A stretch of DNA of 64,000 bases, taken from positions 3,223,894 through 3,287,893 of the forward strand of contig NZ_JAJOZC010000001.1 of the NCBI RefSeq assembly GCF_023701695.1, written 5' to 3'. This DNA is from Streptomyces sp. RKAG290. Lineage in GTDB: Bacteria > Actinomycetota > Actinomycetes > Streptomycetales > Streptomycetaceae. Position numbers and translations under genes: made by a program. Below are positions 32,282-40,349 of the stretch, piece by piece; the stretch's first letter is position 1, and each line of letters opens with the position of its first letter. The notes under the pieces are model-generated. The model was not told the origin of the DNA and did not search any database. It saw only the letters and a program-made list of their open reading frames with translations.

Positions 32282-32306
32282 CCCGGCACGCTGTATGCAT
32301 GCCGGG
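32282..32306 (-). terminator. Hairpin downstream of the initiator tRNA
   Basis: A 7-bp stem (CCCGGCA 32282-32288 with TGCCGGG 32300-32306) lies just after the tRNA 3' end on the minus strand. Confidence 0.55.
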
Positions 32307-32319
32307 CCTGATTCTTCAG

Positions 32320-32393
32320 TAGCGGGGACAGGATTTGAACCTGCGACCTCTGGGTTATGAGCCCAGCGAGCTACCGAGCTGCTCCACCCCGCG
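32320..32393 (-). tRNA. tRNA-fMet (CAT), initiator
   Basis: A full cloverleaf on the minus strand starts CGCGGGG and has anticodon CAT in CTGGGCTCATAACCCAG. The three G-C pairs in the anticodon stem and the unpaired first acceptor position (C1 opposite U72) mark it as the initiator. CCA is not encoded. Confidence 0.95.
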
Positions 32394-32738
32394 TCGGTAA
32401 ACACAACTCTACGGCATGTTCGAAGCACTCATGACCATTCCCCGCACCCGCCCCCAGCTTCCTCGCCGGGTGCGCTTGAGCAGGCAGGCAGGCGGGCGGC
32501 CGCGCACGGGAGCACGTACGAGAAGCAGAGCCCGCACCCGGCCATCCCCGCGCCCAGAGCCCAACGTGTCGAAAACGAGAAGGTGTTGCGAGGAACGCGT
32601 GTTCTGCCGCAAGGTATCTGCTTGCATCCCCCGGACCGGTGGGCTGCCCGTGTGAGCAGGCTCCGGCGCACGCATGTCACCATGCCCGCGAACCGCTCCC
32701 GGTCTCTCATCGCAGCCTGTCTGGAGGGCCTCCGACGA
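32394..32738. other. Intergenic region upstream of a small membrane-protein gene
   Basis: 345 bp between initiator tRNA and the gene at 32739. Only short frames without features cross it. A short AGGCAGGCAGGCGGG run lies near 32480. TTGCGA at about 32586 may be a -35 for the downstream gene. Confidence 0.4.
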
Positions 32739-33144
32739 TGACCGCACCGCTCACCTCAGCTCCCGCCCCTGCCCCGTGGCCACTCCGGCCTCACCCGTGC
32801 GCGGCGCCGTCATCAGCGGCGTGATCGGCGGTGCGTTCGGGGCCGTGATGAGCGCGGGAGTCAACTACGCGGTCTTCGGCATGCCGGACAGCGCGTCCGT
32901 CAACGCCGTGAACCACGCGATGTCGGGCCTGATCAGCGGATTCCTCGCAGGCTTCATAGGAATCCTGATGCACCACCGGAAGACCGCCGCGACCGCGCAG
33001 GCGGGCTCGGTCGCCCGTACGGAGGAGGCGGTGGCCGCCGCGCCGTCGACCTCAGCGGCTCCCGCGCCCGCCGGAGCGGCCACGACCGTGGAGACCCTGG
33101 ACGGGGACCCCGTCCAGGCCGCCGCCTCCGTACCGGAGAAGTAG
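32739..33144 (+). CDS. Small two-helix membrane protein (start region frameshifted)
   Basis: As read, the frame ending at 33144 begins at GTG 32776 and gives 122 aa with two hydrophobic helices (GAVISGVIGGAFGAVMSAGV and SGLISGFLAGFIGILMHH) and an Ala/Pro-rich tail. A better start, ATG 32739 with GGAGG upstream, gives MTAPLTSAPAPAP in another frame. That frame joins seamlessly to VATPASP if one C is added to the run at 32772-32775. I therefore infer a 135-aa protein. Function is unknown. Confidence 0.65.
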
Positions 33145-33183
33145 CCGACTCCGCCTTCGTACGGAGGAGCAGCCCACCCCGCC

Positions 33184-33195
33184 CTCCGTACGGAG
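33184..33195. repeat. CTCCGTACGGAG palindrome and near-copies
   Basis: A perfect 12-bp palindrome lies between convergent genes. A related CTCCG...CGTACGGAG hairpin (33150-33168) lies just upstream, and CGTACGGAGGAGG occurs inside the preceding gene near 33016. The pair probably ends transcription of the small membrane-protein gene. Confidence 0.5.
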
Positions 33196-33288
33196 GAGCC
33201 CAGGGCGCCCCCGCACCCGGCAGCAAGCCTCCTGGCACACCGCACCACCCGCCGCACCACCCGCCTCGCGCCACGGCCGCCGCCCGCG

Positions 33289-34488
33289 TCATTCGGATTC
33301 GGCGATGCGGGGGGTGCCGTCGCCGGGGGCCGGCTTCTCCGCCGCGGTATCCGTGCCGCGCTGGAGCGACTGCAGGATCGCCAGCCCCTGGCCGACGACA
33401 CCCGCCGCCACCTCGTTGACGCCCTCGGTGCCGTTGAGCACCGTGAGGGAGGCACCGGACATCCCGCGGGCGGCCGCGTCCGCCAGGGCGGGCAGGTTCT
33501 CCACGATGCGGTTGGCCGCGATGAGCTCCTGATTGCCGTCCCGCAGCGAGGCGGCGCGAGCCGTGTTGGCGTCCGCCTGGGCCTGGGCGAGGGCCCGCTC
33601 CGCGTACGCGCTGCCGTCCGCCTGGAACTTCACCTGGTCACGGGCGGCCTCGGCCAGAGTCCGCTGCCGGTACGCCTCGGCGTCCGCCGGGCGCCCGACC
33701 TCCGCCTCCAGCCGCTGGGCGGCCAGACCCGCCTGGCGCTGGGCCAGCGCGGTCTGCTCGTCGATGACCTCGTGCGACGCCCTGGCCTGCGCGAGCGGTC
33801 CCGCCTGGGCCGCCCGGGCGTTGTACTGCTCGGTCTCGGCGAGGAAACCGGCCCGCTTGATCGCGGTGTCCCGTTCGTACTCGGCCTTGAGCGCGGCCGC
33901 CTGCTGTTCCCGTTCGGTGGCTTCCTGGTCGGCCTTGGCCCGGGCGATCCGCGCCTGACCGGCGACGGCGGCGGCGTGCGGGGCGGCCAGGTTGTCGATG
34001 TAACCGGTGGTGTCCTCGATCTCCTGGATCTGGAGCGCGTCCACGACGATGCCGAGCTTCTCCATCTCACCGTGGCTGCCCGCGATGACCTCCTGGGAGA
34101 CCCGGCTGCGTTCCCGGATGATCTGCTCGACGGTGAGGCCGCCGACGATGGAACGCAGGTGGCCGGCGAAGATCCGGCCCACGAGCTCCTCCATCTGGTT
34201 CTGCTCGGACAGGAAGCGCCGCGCCGCGTTGGCGATGGACACGGCGTCGTCGCCCACCTTGAAGACGGAGACTGCCCGGACGGTGAGGCGGATGCCCTGC
34301 TGGGTGACGCAGTCCTCGGTGATCTCCGCCTCCCGCAGCGCCAGGGACAGCATCCGCGCCTTCTGCTTCACCGGCAGGACGAAACTGCCGTGGCCGGTGA
34401 CGATCCGGAACTGCGTGTCCTGCGTCTGCCGTTTCGAACCGGATATGAGCATCGCCTCGTTGGGGGCGGGAACGTGCCAGAACAGCAT
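33289..34488 (-). CDS. Flotillin/SPFH-domain protein
   Basis: 399 aa. The SPFH/Band 7 domain covers about 10-170 (GTxGHGSFVLP-like start, AEITEDCVTQQGIRLTVRAV). A long Ala/Glu/Gln-rich coiled coil (about 180-310) with EA repeats follows, typical of flotillins. The N-terminus MLFWHVPAPNEAML lacks a long membrane helix, so membrane attachment would be peripheral. It likely scaffolds membrane microdomains. The gene lies 31 bp after a short NfeD-like gene in the same direction, the usual flotillin partner. Confidence 0.9.
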   Translation of the reverse strand: MLFWHVPAPNEAMLISGSKRQTQDTQFRIVTGHGSFVLPVKQKARMLSLALREAEITEDCVTQQGIRLTVRAVSVFKVGDDAVSIANAARRFLSEQNQMEELVGRIFAGHLRSIVGGLTVEQIIRERSRVSQEVIAGSHGEMEKLGIVVDALQIQEIEDTTGYIDNLAAPHAAAVAGQARIARAKADQEATEREQQAAALKAEYERDTAIKRAGFLAETEQYNARAAQAGPLAQARASHEVIDEQTALAQRQAGLAAQRLEAEVGRPADAEAYRQRTLAEAARDQVKFQADGSAYAERALAQAQADANTARAASLRDGNQELIAANRIVENLPALADAAARGMSGASLTVLNGTEGVNEVAAGVVGQGLAILQSLQRGTDTAAEKPAPGDGTPRIAESE

Positions 34489-34519
34489 GAGAGGACTCCT
34501 GTCCTACTTCACTTCACAG

Positions 34520-34747
34520 TCAGGTCGGCAGGCTCTCCACCACCACGGTGCGTGCCGATACGGAGTCGACGACCACGACGCGTACGTCCCTGCCGATCGG
34601 CGACGACGACCACGCGGTGTAGGACTCGGACCCGCCCCTCACGGCCACCAGCACTTCGCCCGGTCCGTCCGGCGGGATCGGCACGGTGACCCGGCCCGTC
34701 GCCCCGACCGGACTGCGGGCGGACTCATCTGCCGCGCGCACGCGCAC
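34520..34747 (-). CDS. Small NfeD-like OB-fold protein
   Basis: 75 aa. GATGRVTVPIPPDGPGEVLV and RDVRVVVVDSVSARTVVVE look like the beta-barrel domain found at the C-terminus of NfeD proteins. There is no membrane helix in this frame. It is directly upstream of the flotillin gene, where NfeD partners are normally encoded, so the pair is probably one operon. The GTG start is weak and the true N-terminus uncertain. Confidence 0.65.
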   Translation of the reverse strand: MRVRAADESARSPVGATGRVTVPIPPDGPGEVLVAVRGGSESYTAWSSSPIGRDVRVVVVDSVSARTVVVESLPT

Positions 34748-34951
34748 ACCACCGCAGCAGACCCACGCACGGACACGCCTTCACAGTCACGAGGCGACCG
34801 CCTCCCGGAGGCACACGCCTCCCTCGACACGTCAACCGTACTCCTCGCACCTCTCGGACAAAGCTCGCGAAACCCACCGGGCGAGTGGGTGAATGCGGTG
34901 GTATGACTTATTTCGTATTCACCCATTCGACGCGGCGCCCTGGAGTGGACG

Positions 34952-35362
34952 ATGGACGACTACCCCCTGCTGAACCTGTTCTGGACCATGCTCTGGTTCT
35001 TCCTCTGGATCATGTGGCTGTTCCTGCTCTTCCGGGTCATCACGGACATCTTCCGCAGCCACGACCTGGGCGGCTGGGCCAAGGCCGGCTGGCTGATCCT
35101 CGCCCTGGTGCTGCCGTTCCTGGGTGTCCTGATCTACGTGATCGCCCGCGGCAAGACCATGGGGCAGCGCGACGTGAAGGAAGCGAAGGACCGTGACGCC
35201 GCCTTCAAGGCGTACGTGAGAGAGGCCGCGGCCACCGACGACACGAACGGCGCAAAGAAGAGCAGCCACGTCGAGGACCTGGCGAAACTCGCCGACCTGA
35301 AGGACAAGGGCGCGATCTCCGAAGAGGAGTACCAGCGGGCGAAGACCAAGCTCCTCGTCTGA
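34952..35362 (+). CDS. PLDc_N/SHOCT-domain small membrane protein
   Basis: 136 aa. Two N-terminal TM helices (WTMLWFFLWIMWLFLLFRVI and AKAGWLILALVLPFLGVLIY) form the cardiolipin-synthase N-terminal-like (PLDc_N) module, with no phosphodiesterase domain. The last about 30 residues (LAKLADLKDKGAISEEEYQR) are a SHOCT motif. A common stand-alone actinobacterial membrane protein of unknown role. An AT-rich promoter-like stretch lies at about 34900-34920. Confidence 0.88.
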   Translation: MDDYPLLNLFWTMLWFFLWIMWLFLLFRVITDIFRSHDLGGWAKAGWLILALVLPFLGVLIYVIARGKTMGQRDVKEAKDRDAAFKAYVREAAATDDTNGAKKSSHVEDLAKLADLKDKGAISEEEYQRAKTKLLV

Positions 35363-35400
35363 GGCCCCGCACCCCGGCCCACGGCGCCGGTGCGGACCGG

Positions 35401-36110
35401 TCACCCCGGCCCGCACCGGCGCCTTCGCCGGCCCCGGCCCGAACCCGCCTTGACCCGGCCGGGGTCCCGCGGCCCGTCCGGGCGCAGCCGGTACCAGCGG
35501 CAGACGTACGCGATCCCGATGCGGTGGTTCTCCACGACCGCGTCCCCGGCAGCCCGCCTCGGCCAGCCAGCCCGGCACCGGGGAGCGGCGCCCGCCGGCA
35601 TCCACCACCAGGTCCGCGTCGTGGCGCCCCGACGCGGTCCGCACCCCCGTCACCCGTGGGACATCGCCGTGCCGGTCGAGGACGAGCCCTCCGGCGGGCT
35701 CCCCGAGCCGCACGTCGACGCCCGTTTCACGGTGCACCGCCGCGTGCAGGGCGGCTTCGAGCACGATGCGCCGGGTCTGCACCGTGACCAGGTCCTCGTC
35801 CCCCGGGCGGGCCGGGGGCGGCGCGTCGAACCACTCGAACTCGTTGCGTTCGCGCGCACCCATGCGCAGCATCGCGTCGTACACGTCCGGCGTCTCCGCG
35901 CAGCACGGTGCGGACCGGAGCCAGCAGCCCGTGCGGCTGGTTCGCCTGCGGCACTCCGGGACGCCGCCAGGCGAAGAAGTCCTCGTCGAGATCGCTCCCC
36001 GGCCGCCGCGCGTCCCGCTCCAGCACCGTGACCGGATGCCCCCGCCGCGCCAGGAACAACGCGGCGGCCAAGCCGGCGATCCCGCCCCCGCCCATCGCGA
36101 CCCGTGTCAA
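35401..36110 (-). pseudogene. Decayed FAD-dependent oxidoreductase
   Basis: Three successive minus-strand frames spell one flavoprotein. MGGGGIAGLAAALFLARRG to APVRTVLR reads in the first. VYDAMLRMGARERNEFEWFD through VVDAGGRRSPVPGWLAEAG reads in the second. VVENHRIGIAYVCRWYRLRP reads in the third. Shifts occur near 35900 and 35545. The frame then ends without the C-terminal half expected for this monooxygenase-like family. Unlike other breaks in the window, each shift needs one base removed or two added, and the 3' part is missing. A true pseudogene is therefore likely. Confidence 0.8.
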
Positions 36111-36278
36111 TGCGGCCCCCTCCACGCCGTGTTGCACAGCAACCGTAGCCCAGGCACCTCCTTGCCCGGGAGGCGCCGGAACCGGGCCGGCGACGCTCGC
36201 TGCCAGGCCGAGGTGAGCGTTCACCATGCGAATGAGCGCCGCCGGAGCGTGCGCGCGAGATGACCTCGGACACAAAGC

Positions 36279-36313
36279 AGCCCCAGACCAGAAGCAAGTT
36301 CTGACCTGGGGCT
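36279..36313 (-). terminator. Hairpin after tRNA-Lys
   Basis: Complementary arms AGCCCCAG..CAGAA / TTCTG..CTGGGGCT with a 2-bp internal mismatch are followed on the minus strand by CTTTGTG. It lies 7 nt past the tRNA. Confidence 0.7.
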
Positions 36314-36319
36314 GAGGCG

Positions 36320-36393
36320 TAGGCCGTGTGGGACTCGAACCCACAACCAACGGATTAAAAGTCCGCTGCTCTGACCAATTGAGCTAACGGCCC
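36320..36393 (-). tRNA. tRNA-Lys (TTT)
   Basis: The minus-strand cloverleaf GGGCCGTTAGCTC... has anticodon TTT within GCGGACTTTTAATCCG and a T-loop GGTTCGAGTCC. The acceptor stem is complete and CCA is not encoded. Confidence 0.96.
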
Positions 36394-36483
36394 TCGGCGA
36401 ATCACCCCCGAGCATAGCCCGCCGCGGCCCGGCCGCCGATCGGGTATCGGTTGCCGGGCCCCGTCAACGTGGAGGTGACCCGC

Positions 36484-38061
36484 TCAGCGAGGCGTGGTGC
36501 GGGCGATCGTGCGCTTGTGATCCGGATTGAGGAACCAGTGACGGGCCGAGGCGAGCCACCAGGTGGCGGCGAAGCCCAGCACCACCAGGACGGCGATCGG
36601 GGCGTAGTTGAAGGTCTCCCAGGTGACGGGTGAGACCTGGGGGAGCATGAAGAGCACCGTGATGACCGCCACCCAGACCACCGCGACGACGCCGATGGGC
36701 CGGGACCAGCGGCCCAGGTGCCAGGGGCCGGGCCGGAAGTCGTCGCCGCGCAGGAGCCGGAGCAGGGTGGGGATGACGTAGGCGATGTAGAGGCCGATCA
36801 CCGCGATGGAGGTGACGGCCGCGTACGCGGTGACGTTGATCAGATACGGGAGGCCGAGGGCCAGCGCGCCGATGGTGGCCAGCCAGACCGCCGCCACGGG
36901 GGTGCGGGTGCGGGGGCTGACCGTGTGCCAGACGTGGGAGAACGGGAGGGCGCCGTCCCGGGAGAACGCGTAGATCATCCGGCTGTTGGCGGTCACGGAC
37001 GCCATGCCGCAGAAGAGCTGGGCACCGATCACCACCAAGAGCAGCAGCTTGCCCGTGGTGGCGCCCAGGGCGTCCAGGAGGATCTGGGCGGGCGGGGCGC
37101 CGGTCGGGGAGGCCAGGGCTCCGTCGTACGACTGGATGGCGAAGGTGAAGCCGAGCAGCAGCACGAAGCCGGCGATCCACGAGGTCCAGATCGACTGGAC
37201 GATGCCGCGTGGGCCGGCGGTCGCGGCGTCGTGGGTCTCCTCGGTCATGTGGGCGGAGGCGTCATAGCCGGTGAAGGTGTACTGGGCCATCAGCAGCCCG
37301 ATCATCACCACGTAGAAGCCGTTGCCCCAGCCGGTGTTGTTCACGAACTCCGTGAAGACGAACGACACCGACTGGTGGGAGTCCGGCACGAAGGTGAGCG
37401 CCCCGACGATGACCGCCACCCCGAGCACGTGCCACCAGACGCTCACGCTGTTGAGGAGGGCGACGATCCGTACGCCGAAGGTGTTCAGCAGGCCGTGCAG
37501 GAGCAGGATCGCGGCGAACAGCAGGATCGTGCGGCCGGGCGTGATCCCGAAGCCGAACTGAAGGTTCAGGTACGCGCCCAGGAACGACGCCGCCCCGAAG
37601 TCGATACCCGCGGTCACCGCGACCTGACCCAGTACGTTGAACCAGCCGGTGAACCACGCCCACGCCGCCGCCGAGCGTGGCGGCGCGAGCCGGTGGGCCC
37701 AGAAGTACAGGCCCGCGGAGGTCGGGTACGCCGAACAGATCTCGGCCATCGCGAGGCCGACGAACAGCGTCATCAGGCCGACTCCGACCCAGCCCCAGGT
37801 GATCAGGACCGGGCCGCCGGTGTTCATGCCGAACAGGTAGAGCGTCAGGCAGCCGGAGAGCACGGAGATGATCGTGAACGAGACCGCGTAGTTGGAGAAG
37901 GCCGACATCCGGCGGGCGAGGACCTGGGTGTAGCCGAGTTCGGCCAGCCGCTCCTCGTCGGAGCCGGCGGACGGGGCGTTCGTCGGGGCGTTCTTCGAGG
38001 TGTCCGTCGGGGTGGTGGGGGTGGGGTCCGGGGGTGGGGCACCAACCGAGTCAGTTGTCAT
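36484..38061 (-). CDS. APC-family amino-acid permease
   Basis: 525 aa, twelve predicted helices. A Pro/Thr-rich cytoplasmic N-terminus (1-35) precedes SFTIISVLSGCLTLYLFGMN (TM1), the conserved AEICSAYPTSAGLYFWA and GYDASAHMTEETHDA of the GABA/choline-type subfamily. It likely imports an amino acid or polyamine by proton symport; the substrate is not readable. The ATG at 38061 is the first in frame. It ends about 90 bp from tRNA-Lys. Confidence 0.92.
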   Translation of the reverse strand: MTTDSVGAPPPDPTPTTPTDTSKNAPTNAPSAGSDEERLAELGYTQVLARRMSAFSNYAVSFTIISVLSGCLTLYLFGMNTGGPVLITWGWVGVGLMTLFVGLAMAEICSAYPTSAGLYFWAHRLAPPRSAAAWAWFTGWFNVLGQVAVTAGIDFGAASFLGAYLNLQFGFGITPGRTILLFAAILLLHGLLNTFGVRIVALLNSVSVWWHVLGVAVIVGALTFVPDSHQSVSFVFTEFVNNTGWGNGFYVVMIGLLMAQYTFTGYDASAHMTEETHDAATAGPRGIVQSIWTSWIAGFVLLLGFTFAIQSYDGALASPTGAPPAQILLDALGATTGKLLLLVVIGAQLFCGMASVTANSRMIYAFSRDGALPFSHVWHTVSPRTRTPVAAVWLATIGALALGLPYLINVTAYAAVTSIAVIGLYIAYVIPTLLRLLRGDDFRPGPWHLGRWSRPIGVVAVVWVAVITVLFMLPQVSPVTWETFNYAPIAVLVVLGFAATWWLASARHWFLNPDHKRTIARTTPR

Positions 38062-38141
38062 GCCCCCAGCGATTCCCTCGCCGGGGGCACGACATGCGCC
38101 GATTGCCGGGCCGCATGGGAGCAGGGCGGCCCGTCAGCCCC

Positions 38142-40349
38142 TCAGAAGATCCCCTTGTACGTCTGCCACCCGGTGGCGATCTGCGTACGGGCCCCGAACG
38201 ACCCCTTGCCGTTGCCGTTGTTGCGGAACAGCTTCCCCGCCGGATCGCGTACGACGATGTCGTTCCTTCCGTCGCCGGTCAGGTCGCCGACGCCCACCAA
38301 CGCGTCGTACGAACTCCCCCAGTCCGAGAACACCTTCACCCGCGGCGCGAAACTGCCGTTGCCCAGGCCGTCGTAGCGCCACAGACCGCCGTCGCGGTCG
38401 TGACCGAGCAGGTCGGGGCGGCCGTCGCCGGTGATGTCGCCGACCCCGGCGATCTGGGCGTACGTCTTCCAGTTGGTGAAGATCCTGGCCTTCGGCGCGA
38501 ACTTCCCCCCGGCCACCGCCGCGTAGAAGTACATGTCGCCGGTGGACTTCTGCCTGGCGACGAGGTCGGCCCTGCCGTCCCCGTTCAGATCGCCGGGCGA
38601 GGTCAGCACGTCGTACTGCTGCCAGCCCGTGCCGATCGTGGTGTGGCTGCTGCTCGGCGTGTAACCCGAGTTGCCGCAGCGGCCCGCGTACTGGCGCAGC
38701 TCGCCGCCCGGCATCCGTACGAGCAGTTCGGAGCAGCGGTCGCTGCCGGTGTCCGCGAGCGGTACGGCGAGGGTGCCGGCCGGCCAGCCGGAACCGGACG
38801 ACTTGCCCGAGAAGGTGCCCGGGATCTGTCCGAACTGGACGGTCAGCCCGCCGGAGGAGTTGAGGGTGACCAGGTCACCGATGCTGAAGCGGCCCTGGTC
38901 GTGGAAGCCGGGCTGACCGCCGCTCATCGCGATGGTCCCGCTCGTGGTGTACGCCCCCGACCCGTCCTCGGCGGTCGCCCGCAGGGTCCAGGTGTGCGGG
39001 CCGTTGCCGGTGAACGCTCCCGCGTCCGTCCGGCCGTCCCACGCGACGTCCGCCTCGGTGCCGGAGCCGCCCTTGAGGGTGCGTACGGTGCGGCCGGTCC
39101 AGTCCTTGACGGTGTACGTCCAGGTGACGGGCTTGTTGAACTGCCAGGTGCTCAGCCACGCCTCCGGGCCGTTCACACCCTTGGGGTCCATGTACGGTTC
39201 GCCGACATCGGAGGCGATCTTCGCGAGGGGCTGCGCCGGTACGCCGCTGGGCACGATGTGGACGGAGTGCGAAGCGTCGACGTACGCGATGTCCCCGCCG
39301 AACTTGTCCACCGCCCAGGTCAGCCGGCGCTGGTCGGCGGTGTTCCCGGCGGGCAGGTCGGCCACCGCGCGGGGAGCCGCGGCGCTGCCCGTGTGGAAGT
39401 CGGTCAGCAGCAGCTTCCCCGCGGTCCGGTCGTGCCGGACGAGGTACCCGTCGCCGACGAGGGCGGGCCCGGACGGCACGGTGAACGACTTCTTCGCCGT
39501 GCGGTCGTACACACCGGCCGCGCCCGTGGTCCCACAGTTCCAGTAGAGCCAGCGCCCGACCGCTCGCACCTCCTTGATCACACAGGGGGCGCCGGTGGCG
39601 AGCGTCTCGACGACCTTCCGCTGTCCCAGATCGGTGGCGCTGAGCGCACCGGTGGCCGGGGTCGCCGCCCAGAGCGTGGTGCCCCAGACGGAGGCGGCGG
39701 TGGGCTTACGGACGACGGGGTCGGCGGTGACCCTGTGGTTCGGGTGGACACCGGCCTGCTGTTCGGCGGGGGAGCCGCCGTTGACGACCCATGAGCGGCC
39801 GCTCAGATCCACGAGCTCGGCGGTACCGGCCGGGTAGTGGGTGCCCCCGAAGTACGAGCTGCCCGACGTCCAGTACTGCACGCTCTCCTGGCCGGCGTTG
39901 GCGCCGTCGCCGTCGCCGTCGACGAACACGACTCCGTAGCTCCCGTTGCCCGCGCCGACCAGCTCCACGCAGTCACCGAGGTCACAGGGCACCCTCCTGA
40001 GATGAGCGCCATTGGCGAGAGAGCCGGCGTAACCGCGGCTCTCCCGCTCCCCCGTCGTCACACCGTCGGCGGACACCCGGCGCTCGTACACCACCTGATC
40101 ACCGCTCGGGCTCCGCTCCACGGTGTTCAGCCGCCCGCCGGCGAAGTCGAGGCCGTGGACGCCGGTGGTCGCGACCGTGGCCGGGGCTGGGGCGGTGGCA
40201 GGGTCGGCCGTGGCCGGTACGGAGGCCGTCGCGAGGACCGTGGCCCCCACCACGGACCCCACCAGTGCGGCACGGCAACGAACGAACGCGGTCAATGAAG
40301 TCAAAGAAGTCCCCTCCCGGGTGACGGATCGGTCGAGATGGAGGCGCAT
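38142..40349 (-). CDS. Secreted FG-GAP/VCBS-repeat protein (copy 2)
   Basis: 735 aa if the ATG at 40349 is used, which overlaps the stop of the preceding gene (TGATG). The TTG at 40304 with GGGAGGGG 6 nt upstream is a strong alternative. A signal peptide (ALVGSVVGATVLATASVPATA) precedes a beta-propeller-like region, a FlgD-like Ig segment (WDGRTDAGAFTGNGPHTW) and four C-terminal VCBS/FG-GAP repeats (GDLNGDGRADLVARQ, GDITGDGRPDLLGHD, GDLTGDGRNDIVVRD). It is clearly paralogous to the next gene upstream. Probably surface or extracellular; no catalytic motif seen. Confidence 0.85.
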   Translation of the reverse strand: MRLHLDRSVTREGTSLTSLTAFVRCRAALVGSVVGATVLATASVPATADPATAPAPATVATTGVHGLDFAGGRLNTVERSPSGDQVVYERRVSADGVTTGERESRGYAGSLANGAHLRRVPCDLGDCVELVGAGNGSYGVVFVDGDGDGANAGQESVQYWTSGSSYFGGTHYPAGTAELVDLSGRSWVVNGGSPAEQQAGVHPNHRVTADPVVRKPTAASVWGTTLWAATPATGALSATDLGQRKVVETLATGAPCVIKEVRAVGRWLYWNCGTTGAAGVYDRTAKKSFTVPSGPALVGDGYLVRHDRTAGKLLLTDFHTGSAAAPRAVADLPAGNTADQRRLTWAVDKFGGDIAYVDASHSVHIVPSGVPAQPLAKIASDVGEPYMDPKGVNGPEAWLSTWQFNKPVTWTYTVKDWTGRTVRTLKGGSGTEADVAWDGRTDAGAFTGNGPHTWTLRATAEDGSGAYTTSGTIAMSGGQPGFHDQGRFSIGDLVTLNSSGGLTVQFGQIPGTFSGKSSGSGWPAGTLAVPLADTGSDRCSELLVRMPGGELRQYAGRCGNSGYTPSSSHTTIGTGWQQYDVLTSPGDLNGDGRADLVARQKSTGDMYFYAAVAGGKFAPKARIFTNWKTYAQIAGVGDITGDGRPDLLGHDRDGGLWRYDGLGNGSFAPRVKVFSDWGSSYDALVGVGDLTGDGRNDIVVRDPAGKLFRNNGNGKGSFGARTQIATGWQTYKGIF

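Noticed and set aside
34919..35884. A 321-aa minus-strand frame covering the PLDc_N gene region
   Set aside because: Only its N-terminal part is meaningful, as one frame of the decayed FAD oxidoreductase. The rest is antisense to the PLDc_N/SHOCT gene.
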